This document shows positions 50,323 through 62,900 of a DNA stretch of 64,000 nt, piece by piece. Source of the stretch: Liolophura sinensis (taxonomy: Eukaryota > Mollusca > Polyplacophora > Chitonida > Chitonidae); the NCBI RefSeq assembly GCF_032854445.1, contig NC_088296.1, forward strand, positions 15,243,485-15,307,484, written 5' to 3'. The translations under genes and the position numbers were made by a program. How positions within the stretch are numbered: the stretch's first letter is position 1; each line of letters opens with the position of its first letter. The notes beneath the pieces were generated by a model. That model was not told the DNA's origin, ran no database searches, and saw only the letters and a list, made by a program, of their open reading frames with translations.

Positions 50323-53300
50323 GTAAGTGCTCCTGCTATTATATTCTGTTTCTTTTCTAGCCCATCACCCATTGTTCGGCATTCCACTTGTTGTTGTTGT
50401 GTTTTTTTTAATAATGATGACTTCACCAAGTAGGTTCTTGGTATTGAATCCAGGCTAATGGCTCTGAGTTCAAGTCCAGCTCGTGCTGGCTTCCTCTCTG
50501 GCCGTACGTGGGGAAGGTCTGCAGCAACCTGCGGATGGTCATGGGTTTCCCCCGGGTTCTGCCCGGTTTCCATCCACCATAATGCTGACCGCCACCGTAT
50601 AAGTAAAATATTCTTGAATTCGGCGTAAAATACCAATCAAATAATAAATCAACGTTCAGAAAGGTGTTAAGACTGACGTGAATGCAAAGTTAAACAAATG
50701 TTAAACATTAAATACACCAATTAAAACGGTCAACGTGTGATGTGATTGTTTACTTGTTGATGCTGTTAATACACCCTCCCTCAGGAACGTGTCGTTACAA
50801 CAACAGCGACCATAAGGTTGCAAAGGAGACAAGACTGTTCATATCTGCATATGGGATACTAAAATCGTCAGACATTTACCAGATGTCGGTGGTTATGCCG
50901 GGCAGTTCGGCTTCCTCTATTCAAATAAATGTGACCACCATCGTATAATTATGTATACGGCGTAAAACAACAATGCGATCAAGTAAATGAAATATAGATT
51001 ATTACATTGATCGATCATAAGTCACACTTGATTAACTTTTTAGGTATTTTGGCCGTAAGTCGGAAGGTCTGTCACCAACCTGCGGATGGTCGTGGGTTTC
51101 CCCAGGGCTCTGCCCGGTTTCCTCCCGCGGTATAATTGAAATATTCTGGAATACGGCGTAAAATACCAATCAAAAAAATAAAATGAGTAAATTATTGTTT
51201 GACGACAATTGTTGTATGGGTTTATTGTTATATGTATACAGCAAGACAAATCCTGAAAATCTGCGTAACCATGGTTTCGATCCTTGTAAACATCCTCGAC
51301 CTCAGTTAACGTGAAAAATGCAACAGATATTTATCTTTTTATCTCATTAATTAACAGAACAGAATCCTTTTAAATGCTTGAATTCTATATTTTGTTCATG
51401 AGCCACCTATGTTTGTTAGGTGCACGTTTTTATTGGGTGAACATCAGGGTGACGTTTACTATATGCGTTGTCATGTCCAATCATTCACAATCTATGTCAA
51501 CGTTATAGTGAATTTCAGGAAAGAATTTGCTGAGACCAGTGACTATTTAGCCCACCACATATTAAAATATTACAATTTATTCAGTCAAATATGAAGCGAG
51601 AAAAAGGTTTTAAAATAGATATTTTTCTCCGTCGTTTTCAGTGACCGATCCATTGATTTACATTACTTTTGGCTTTCTTTTCACTTCAGGTTCAACGTTT
51701 TAAACTTTAACATAGTGTCCGATTTATTACTACACTATATCTCAGATCGAGACATTTGACAACTTAAGTGTTTTTCTATTTTATCTGTAAGTCTTATGAT
51801 AACAAAATACTCTTTAAAACGCTTTTGAAGTCGAAACTGTGTGAAAACAGAGACAGCTATGATGACATTACCAAGTCGTTGCCTCTGATTTGTTCGGTCT
51901 TTAACTCACTGTTTGATTCCACTTATTCAATGTGTTATGATATACTATTCGTAATAATATTTACTATATTTAATTAGACCAACAAACACCGAGACATCTG
52001 ATAAAGGGAAAGGTATGAAAACTAAAATGAGAAGCCTAAATGGAAATTTCGAAGAACAACCCAACCTGAGTCACGTGCATGAGTTTTTGACAATTGTGAT
52101 ATGAGACCACCAAAGTATAGGCCTATGCCTGAATCTTTCACATTTATATATTGATATTATATTGCATTTTTAGATATATAGGTATGTTCCCCATTTTTTG
52201 TTCCTATATGGAGGGCTTCTATAATCTTCCCCAAAACGTAGTACACAATTCAGTACTTTGAATAACACTGTTAACTTGCGGGCGAATCGTGCATAACGAG
52301 AGTACGCGTCAATTCAGCAATATTTTCTTTATTATAGTAGAAGGAATCAAACTTCATGCTAAGCATATATATGTCAGTCTATTTTCTACCCGGGACAGGA
52401 GCTGTCGAGCTGCGCACATGGACAATAGACATGTAGAAAACTGGCTACACAGCGCTGTGTACGTAGCATAAAGGCTGTCCCTGTTTTCTGTAGTAGAGTA
52501 TTAACGCTAAGCACACTTCAGTATGGATAAAGGAGGACAGCGTTTTCATATTAGGCCTACACGATGGCTGTACCACAATGCCAATGACGCCACAGTCCTT
52601 TGAGAATGTATAGGCTACAGATAAGTGTGGAAAGCATCGAGGCAACACAGTGTTCCAATGCAATCCTGTTGTGGCGCTGTCTTATAACAAAAATTGCCTT
52701 TTGTCAGTGACATATAACGACGTTAGCTTTACACAGGTATGTGGCCAAGGCTCATATCCTTAGGAAGAAAATGAACTTTGAACATTTTTTTTCATTGCAT
52801 ATGTTCAGTTTCGACGACACCGCATAACATTTTTTATCAGTTTCATGTACTTCGACCACGGTCGTTCAACCACTTCTTTTAGAATGCTCGTGTGCGATCT
52901 TCCCTGTCACATTGTCATACTGACGACTTTGCTCCTGTTGTAAATAACTTATCCGTCATCGTCTTGTAAATAAATAAACCGCCACATGCCATTAATTTAG
53001 ACTTTGCAATTCGATCGAAATATAGCCACCACTGCAGCACAGCTTCAGCAGCAGCAATCCGGAAGCCTATGCCTAGACAGCCTCGTACCTTATTGAAAAT
53101 TCAATGATCATTACTCATATATATTTGCATGACAAGGTACGAAGTCAGCCTAGTGTACGACTTCCGGCAGGGCGAGGGAGGCCTGCTGGTGAACATTGGT
53201 GCCCGAACTGTAGCATTGAACAGCATTTTCCTGGAAAAAAATACAAGCTCGCAAAATAGGAAGGAGTTTATCATGTAAGCGAAACAGATATTCTCGTTTA

Positions 53301-53886
53301 TAACAACATGTACCCCTACCAATTTTTTTCCTGGCCAGAAGCTTTTGAATTTTACTTGCCCGTCAGCTTTTGTTCTCGCCACAAGCCCTGTCTTTACCCG
53401 TAACGAACATTTTTTTAAATCATGGTCTGGCCGAATAAATGGGAATTTTGTATGCTGCAGCTAAAGTGTGCGAACAGACAACACTACATTTTTATTGTAA
53501 ATCAACACAATTAATCTGGTATTTTATAAAGTATATAAGTATTGTGCTTTACAATAACGATGACTTAGCCGGGTTTACACACCCAAGTAGAAGGAAACCT
53601 TGCGGACATGCTAAAACACACCACGGAAGTACACTCTACAAGTAGAACTACGTCTGTAAATCGGTGACAATTTTCACAACCTCAGAAATGCCCCAAAGGG
53701 TCCGACTTCAACATGTTTTGACAACACCAGTTATCTAGACTGCTATACTGTAAACCTTGTTTCTTGACACTTGCATAGTTTACGTGTTTTAGTATAATAT
53801 AACCTTCATAAATTAATTTTTTCTCTTGTATTATATTGTCCTACGACAGTGTGCTTTTCGAGTTGGATATTATGAAATTCTGTTAA

Positions 53887-53980
<94 letters not shown>

Positions 53981-56900
53981 TGTAGCTTTTTCGCAGTGAC
54001 AATATTGTAGGCTGTGTTTTGCAATGTGTTGTGCATCCATTGTATAACGAATTATTCTCCACGCCCATTGCTCATCATGTCCCTTGCTCTTGCTTTTGAA
54101 TAAAAGGGGAGTTTAATCTTTTATCGATGAAGGTCAAAAAGTCAAACTGTATCATGTGACCGGTCAAAAATATTAGGCAACTTATTTTTTATCACATTCA
54201 CTACAACATGGGCGTTTGAAAAAAAGGTGTCATAAAAAGTAGTTTAGAGGAGACGAATTAAACAGAAAACTGAGAATCTGAATATTTGTCTACTTGAGAA
54301 GTTCCTAAAGAAGAGCGGCATCATTTGTGCCTGTGGAAAAAGGTGTGACAAAGCCCACAAGGGTTGCCTAATATTTTTACAGGTCACAGGACCCAGTAGG
54401 ACTGTTTTTACATATAACGACGGAAGAGTTCCAACTCGAAACTCTCCTATTATGACGCCATCCAAGACAATGAGTACGTAAAAACGAAGATTATAGAGTT
54501 GAACATTTCTGAATTAGAAAAAGTATTTTGACTGCATTTTCTTCGTAATAATACGTACTTCATCAGTGTGTAGTGAGTTTACTGTTATATATCCATAATG
54601 ACAGGCAATTTTGGTAGCGACTATGACTGATTTTTAGCTGAAAATGCGATTGGCCTGAAAAAAAACTGTAGGTTGAAAAACAAGTGAATAAAATGGACTT
54701 CGAAGACTTCCTTCCCTAAATTTTGGAGACATTGTGTGGCGTCGAAGTGCGTTTCATACCTTCACTATACTTCACTAAGTAAAGTACTTCACCAGATGTG
54801 GCAGATGTACATAGGTTGGTCTAAGACAAAAGTTAAGGACGGCAAAATAACTTTTGCTGCTTTTTCAAACGTCATCTATATATAGTTGGGCTTCCAGATG
54901 TCTGCTGAAAACTGCATGTATATGAACTTGTGTGAACAATTCAATATTCAGTTTTATCCGATACTTCCGCTCGTGCTATCCACTCGCTCCAGCAGCTAAA
55001 CATGCACTTAGAAACATGGCCGAAGTTTAAATTGTGTCTAGTTTACCTCCTCTTGTATCACGCGACCTTTATTGTAGATGACTAGAGACGTCGGTGAACT
55101 TCAAACATGAGGCATGTTATTGCTGTGTTCTGTTTGTGTCAAGAAAAAGCAATCATTATATGTAGGGTCACTACTGCCGTACAAACTGTTGGCAACTACG
55201 ATAACCGGCTTTATAATACATGGTCGACAGAAAGGAAATTCGTGTTTGTATTTGGCTAAATTAAACTTTTAATACGCTTTCAATCATATCGCGACCCATC
55301 AGCGAACGCTACATTTTGGGAATCTCTGCGCTGCCTCATTTACCATTTATCTTGTCGGGTGGAAGCCCTAAACCTACGTGTATAGGGGATTTAAATAGGT
55401 GTCAAATGTAACTCAGCTTTGCATATGTCTGCTGAACTCGAAAAGATTAGTGACTGGATGACTTCAAACAAGCTATCGTTAAACATTAATAAGACCAAAT
55501 GTATGGCCATCGGACCATTATCCTCTTCATCTATGGACATTCCTCGGCTTTCTATGCAAGGGGTAGCTACAGATCATGTTTGCGAATTTAAATTTTTGGG
55601 TATAATGTTTAACAGCAAATTTTCCTGGACATCCTACATCAGTTACATATGCAAAAAAGTATCTCGCAACATTGGCATAATTAACCATATTAAAGACTTT
55701 ATGAACAAACCAGTTCATTAATACTTTATAACTCCTTAATTTCCCCTTTTCTGAACTATGCTTGTGTTCTATAGGGTAATCTGTTACAAACTTGCGCAGT
55801 GCGTGAACTGCCCTAACATGTTTTGAAAACAAGCAGATATACACAATTATCCAACTAGAACACAGTGTCTTATTTAAACCCGTCCACTCTTCCAACCTGT
55901 CCATCTACTGAGCTCGAAATATGATCCCCAGGGGATGGAACGGGCTACTCTCAAATCTATTGACTCACTTTTTCTGTTTAAGTCAAATCTATTGACTCAC
56001 TTTTTTCTATTTAAGTCCAAAATAAACGATAACTTGATGAAACAATTATTATAACTATTTTCAAACATATAAATGTCTCATAGCCATGCACCACAGAATT
56101 TCTTTTGGCACATGACAATGCTTTGTGTTTTTCTTAAATATGTAAAACGCTTACCCTGTTGTTATTTACTTATAATTCACCAGAGCCATCTTACACAGTT
56201 GTACTTCCACGGGATAGATCAAACCTTTTGTGACTTTATTCCCGCCATGCTTTATATTCCCGACATGCTTTATATTGCCGACATGCTTTAGCTCCGTATA
56301 CACGGTATCTAATTATAATTATGAGGAATAAATACAATACAATATATCTGAATCAACTCAAAGAATCTGAGTTTCTTTTGGCAATATGTTCCAATAATTA
56401 AGACATAGTTTCTGCTAATACGTTAACAAGACTCTCATCGATTGGTTAGCGTGCCAGAGTGGCACAATAACTCATAAACCTTTCATCAATGCGGTGTCTT
56501 TGAGTTCAAGTTGAACTCGTGCTTTCTTCCTCTCGTGGGGAGGCCTCCAGCAGCCTGCGGGTAGCCGTAAGTTTTTCCCAAGTGCTGTCGTGTTTCACCC
56601 CGCCAAATTGCCGACCGTAGAGAGTGAACAATTCTAACCAGATGCAATATTTGGAATTCTGTGTAGCTGAAAGACAATATTTGGCCAGGTTTTGTATCAC
56701 AGTAGTGTGTTTTGTGTTCATCAGAGCCATAAAACCGGACATTAAAACAGCTTCCCTAATACTTTACGTTGTATACATGTAAGATCTCGGTGCTGATCGT
56801 CGTTGAAAAAAAAACTGCTATAACAAAATGATACTTCCTGCCATTTGATAATAGGTCCCACCAAGTCTGTTATTTTTACATAATCTGTGATCTCTTGGAG

Positions 56901-59900
56901 TACTGGTGAATCCGAATCTATCGATCATAAGGCCTTCAATACCCCCCAACCCCTCAGCCCCTTGTTCAAATTGTATACGTATGTCTTGGATACATGTGAC
57001 CTGTCGTCGCTCTTCTGGTTTTACTCTGTATGCTGTAACTAGTTAATTATATTGTACTGTCCATATATTTCCATTGGTTGTTTCATTGCAAGTGTGAGAG
57101 AATACGTGAATGAATATTTACACTTGTAGGGAACGCAACCTGTCTGACTTGTGGCTATGGCGCGAAAAGAGTCTCCAATTGTTCATGCACATGTATGGAT
57201 GACTGGATAGATGCTGCTAACCTGAAACCCCCCGGTACATTCTTCTGTCTTGGTAAGTCGCAATTTCTACCGATTCAGACTCCATTAGTGGAATAAATTA
57301 AAACGGACAAACGTTTTATTTTGATTTGTAGAGCTTGTCAGGGGGCCTCCGTGGTTAGCGATCTAGCCTCTCACCGATGTGAGTTCAAGTCTAGCTCATG
57401 CTGGCTACGAGTTGATCCCAAGAATCGCACCGTGTGAACGTGGCCTTACGCAGCTACACGAATTTGGAAATCCTCTATTTTAGCACTTTCTCCAACCCAG
57501 GTTTATTTCAACATCTGTGTGTGAATGCGGTTAGACATCACATTCGCTTAAAATGTGTTCCCTGGTCTTGCTGTGTGTGGTATTTTGGCGACTTGTAAGC
57601 TATCCACAACTTTCCTGTGTGGCAGCATGACATTCAATGAAGATCACTTGTCATTGACCACCATGGTGTGCATATCTGTACCTCACACACATGGAGAGGG
57701 GCCTCCGTGGCTCAGTTGGTTAGCGCGCTAGCGCAGCGTAATGACCTAGGAGTCTCTCACCAATGCGGTCGCTGTGAGTTCAAGTCCAGCTCATGCCGGC
57801 TTCCTCTCCCGCCGTACGTGGGGAAGGTCTTCCGGCAAACTCAGGATGGTCGTGGGTTTCCCCTGGGCTTTGTCCGGTTTCCACCCACCATAATGCTGGC
57901 CGCCGTCGTACATTCTTGAGTACGGCGTAAAACGCCAATCAAATAAATAAATAAATCACACACGGGAAATTTGGTGAGTAATTTGCCAATGATACGTGGT
58001 TTTAGCCTGGTCGGTCAGGTTTGCTGCACGCATAAAACTAAGCGCAATAATAAGTGAAAAAGTCGGCATATAGGAGGTAAAAAAAGGTGTTTTGAGTTTA
58101 AACATCTTTCATCGCTAATGGTAAAAAAAGTCCTATAGCACCAAATGACGAATCAGAAATGTGAGACAGCTGTGTTTATACAATATACGGTTGAATGAGA
58201 AAATTTTTCTTAAAATGTTATCTGGGGGAAAATGAACGACGAAGAAAAATGAGGATGTAAGTGCCTGGGACGCTCCTGCAGGGAATTTGTGCCTCCAGGA
58301 TACAGCGAGAGAAATGGCCAGAAAAGTATTGGCAAAAAAAAACATTGCATAACACTTTTGACAAGTCACCAAATATACTGTAGAAGAACTTATTTTACAT
58401 TAAAGACAAAAGAGTTCGTCTCAAAAAGTTTCCTTTTAAATAAATAAATTAAAATTTCTCGCCGCAAAGCGAGCTGCTGTTGGCTGAAGCCAGCACAAGA
58501 CAGCGGAGTTCGATCTAAAAAATTCCCCTATTAAATAAATGTCAGTAAAAGTATGTATTAAATGTCATCACCCACCGGAAGGTGATTATTTATTCCTGGG
58601 ACTTCGGATGAAGTTGTTCCTTACACTTTTCTTCTACAGAAACATGCAACGCCAGCTCCATGAAATGTTTGGATAACACAACGTGTGCTTTCAATGTCTC
58701 TCATTTCATAGACATAGGGATATGCCTGTGTTCAAACGGCTACAACCGTTCGTCGACTGGTAGATGCATCGGTGAGTACATGTGCATAACAAATACCATA
58801 CTTATTACAGCGCATGTGCGCTCCCTACGCTCTACTGCCATCACTAGACAAGCGTCACATATGGAGCCCGAGTGACGCACTTGGGCTTGCTTATTCTTAG
58901 CCTCACCACTAGTGACCTCGCCTGGAACATTGTAATTATGTTTTCTGACATCACTTCCTGCCTCATTACAGTAACTCCAGGGATCTCAGCGTTGTGAAAG
59001 ATTTTTGTACAAAATTTGCTAGCGATGACTGTGATGTAAATCGAAGAAAACAAGATATGCGCTGTGTGGAGTATGAACACATGCATGGATTAGTTAAAAA
59101 TGACAAAGGAATGGGTGGTTTTAAATACGTCTGTGTATATATCATTGTTCTTAAAAACAGTATAAATTAAGTGTTGCTGGCTGAGGATTATGAGAGATTA
59201 TTATACGACTCTGTGCACACTGGTAAATGAACTCTGTGGGTCAGTTTGGAACTTCCATTCGCTTAGAACGCCCACATGGTTGGGGCTGTGCTAGCAGGTA
59301 TTCTTAGATGTACAGTGGCAAGAAAAATAGCTCACTTTATTGTATTGTACACTCAACAAAAATGTGATGCTTTATGTTGCCAACATACCCATACAGAAAC
59401 AGAATGTGTTACGAGTGGGTAAATATAGTTTTCGGTGTAATCAGCATGCACTAACAGAGGATTAAAAGCATGTGCCACTGCTGTACCACGAAGGCGTTAA
59501 AGGGACATGAAGGTTTACCTTTTTAATTCTGTTTTTTTTTTTCTTTTGGGGGGGGGGTGTCTTTTGTTTTTTTTCTATTTTTGGTTTGTTTGTTTTTTTT
59601 TGGGGGGGGGGTAACTTCTGCAGTCCCCCCTCCCCCCAAAGGAAAAAAGAAAGACTCCCAAACAATCGATCGGGATAGAGTTTTTATTTTTCTTAAGCAG
59701 GCGACCCCCCCCCCCCCCCGAGATAATAACCCGATCGGATTATGCGCTTCTGTTTATGCATATGACGCTACCACCCGATGATTATCTCGGGTCCCGAGAT
59801 CTTTTTCTGTGAACTTTTCTTTTCGTCTGCCTAAAACTAAAAAAAAGGAAAACACCAACCGGATCTCGTTTTCTGTGAGTTTTCCTTTGTTTCCATATAT

Positions 59901-62900
59901 GTTTTTTTGGGGGGGGTGGAGGGGGCTGTTTAAGAAAAAGAAGACTCCGACAGCAAAAGTGGAAAAACCAAAAAACGCACAGATAAAAAAGAAAACAGGC
60001 ATGTCCCTTTTATAGCTCCGTACTAACACGACTCCCAGCTTTTGAACATTCTGGGGATGACGGTCTCAAGGCCTAAGGACTTCTTTCAAGACCATATCAG
60101 GTGTCAGGTCAGGTGATCTCTATTGTCACTACCCGCATTTTGCTGGAAATTTCGTGTGTGCTGTGTCGCATTGTCATAAAGAGGTGGAGGCCTGGACCAT
60201 GAGCTGGTATGAACTCATGTAGAGGTGGAGGCTTGGACCTTGAGCTGGTATGAACTCATGTAGAGGTGGAGGCTTGGACCATGAGCTGCCATGGACTCAT
60301 GAAGAGGTAGAGGCCTGGGCCAAGAACAGCCATGGACGGCACCAGCTCCAGAAGAAGGACCTGTTCACGATATCCCGCTGCATTCTACTTCCCACGAATT
60401 ACGAGAAAACGTGAACAAAAGTTCCCACAGAAAGCTCTCCAAATCATTACACTACCGCCGCCAAAATCGACCAACTTCCTGTACCTGGCATTGGGAGTGA
60501 GTGAGTGCTCGGGGTTTAGCGTCGTACTTAACAATTTTTCGGTCATATGACGACAAAGGAATCCTTTAAATGGATGTAATGTGCCTCCTTGTTGCAGGAT
60601 GCATTTCCACCGCTCTTTTATCTAGTGCTGCTTCACTGAGACGCCTTACCGAAGGCAAGTAAGCGGCCCGCCCGAGCCATTATATTCATATAAGTCAACC
60701 AATCGTTACACTATGCTCTACATGCTGAACGCCAAGCGAGGAAGCTACAACTAAAGTCTTAGGTGTGACCCTGGATCTATCGCTCCCGAAATGGACGCTC
60801 TACCAAGCGTGGTAGAGCATGGGGAGTGAGGTCCACGTTTCGAGATCACGCGCGCACTCCTCTGTCAGTAAATGGCAGCGCAAACGTGATTCGTCGGTAA
60901 AGGCAACACTATTCCATGGTCTTATGTTCCATCGCAGGTGAAACTGTGCAGAACGTAGGTGTTCAGTGCGACTCATTTGTGGCAGAATCGGCGCAAAACA
61001 TAGACGTCGGACACGAAGACGGACAGCCCACAATGATGCAGAATTTGATTGTTTTTGGCATGTGTCGTCACACAGGGCCTTCCTGACCTGAGGCGATCAG
61101 ATGTCGTACATGTTTGATGCACACGTGTCCTCGGACTGTAAATTGTTCGCCTACTGCACCTCATGACACGCGCATCAGCGATAGTAGACTGTCCAGCTTG
61201 GATCTTGCCAACTGCGCTTTCCGTTCAACATTTGTTAGGCATGAGAACTTTTTTCTGATCTCGGTGATTGACCACATGGAATTGTCGTCATGTGACCTCG
61301 CGCAGTGCAGGGTCGCGTTTTCACAGAAGAAGGCACTACCTGCACTGCGCGCTGTTGCAATGGTCGGATGGGTCAGGTTAGACCTGGTCATTGTGACGTT
61401 CGCCCATCTTAGCTATCTTGTGCAGATCCAAATGTGCAGTTTCTTGTTTTTTCCTTCAGTGTACATAGGGTAGACTGGTACATGTAGAAATGTAGAATAA
61501 AATGTTGCAAGAACACATTTTACACCAACCAAAACAAAGAAATTTAAAAAAAAAATAAATCGAACCAGCTTTGTGGTCATTATTTCGTTTTTTTGTTTTT
61601 TGTTTTTTTTTTTCCTTTTCTGGGACCTCGAGTTGGTGTATTCTTCGTGTTTAATATATATATACTATCCAAAAAAAGAAACGCATAGGTGTTTTGTTTT
61701 ATTTTAAAATGAAATAAATACATTTTGTCTTCATTTCATGAGCAAAATGTGTTTTAATATTGTTAATAGTCACAGTTAGCACACATTTTATTCCTCAAAA
61801 CATTTCTTGGTTGAAAATGTTGAGTTTGGAGGCCGTTTTTGGAAGAAGTAAAAAATACAGCACCACACTGCATCACGTGCAGTCTTACACGCCGAACTTA
61901 CGCATGGAAAGCATGCAGTGTGTGACTATAAAACCGCAACTTCGGGCCGGAAATCGGCGTCTTTCAAGTGGTGTTTTCAAGCTGATTCAACATGCCACGT
62001 CTTGACACTGTCACAAGAAATATTGACATTGGAAGACTTCAAGCTGGAGAGTCCCAATCGTCCATTTCTAGGCGTCTACACGTCAGCCAGAGCACGATTT
62101 CACGGCTTGCTGCCCGCTACAACAATACTGGGACAACAAATGACTGTCGGCGTTCAGGTCGACCACGTGTCACTACAGCGGCCCAAGATCGCTACATAAG
62201 GGTCCTCCATTTGCGTGACCGTTGTGCTACAGCTGAAAGCACAGCAGCCAGCATACCGGGACTGAGGAGGATATCAGGTCAGACAGTGCGGAACAGGCTG
62301 AGGGAACATGGACTGAAAGCCAGGAGGCCCTATGTTGGGATCGTGCTGCGCCCTCACCATCGCGCCAATCGCCTCCGATGGTGTAACAACGTGACTGCAT
62401 GGGATCTACGCAACTGGCGACATATTTGGTTCAGTAAAGAGTCCAGATTCCTATTGCAGAGACGTGATGGTAGAAACCGGGTTTACAGATGTGCTCACGA
62501 GCGTTATGCCCCTAACTGCGTACGCCAAGTGGACAGATTTGGTGGAGGGAGTGTGATGATGTGGGCAGCAATATCGTATACTGGTCGTGCAAATCTTGTC
62601 CACGTTCAGGGAAATCTTACGGCCGTACGCTACCGAGACACCATCCTGCAGCCACACCTCTTACCTGTCATTGACGTTCAGCGGGAGTTGTTCCAGCAGG
62701 ACAACGCCAGACCGCACACGGCACGTGTCACAAGGGACTTCCTCGCCGAAAACAATGTAAATGTGCTACCCTGGCCGTCCCGTTCCCCGGATCTTAACCC
62801 AATTGAGCATCTGTGGGATGAATTTGATCGACGTCTACGCCAACGTCAACCTCAACACCAAACGCTTCAAGAGCAAGTTGCATGTTTGCAGCAGGAGTGG

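Noticed and set aside
51642-51689. Phase 1-1 hydrophobic mini-exon (VTDPLIYITFGFLFTS) in gene 3 intron 1
   Set aside because: The acceptor is good and the phase fits, but the donor is weak (GTTCAA) and a hydrophobic segment between signal peptide and EGF makes no structural sense. Possibly a dead exon.
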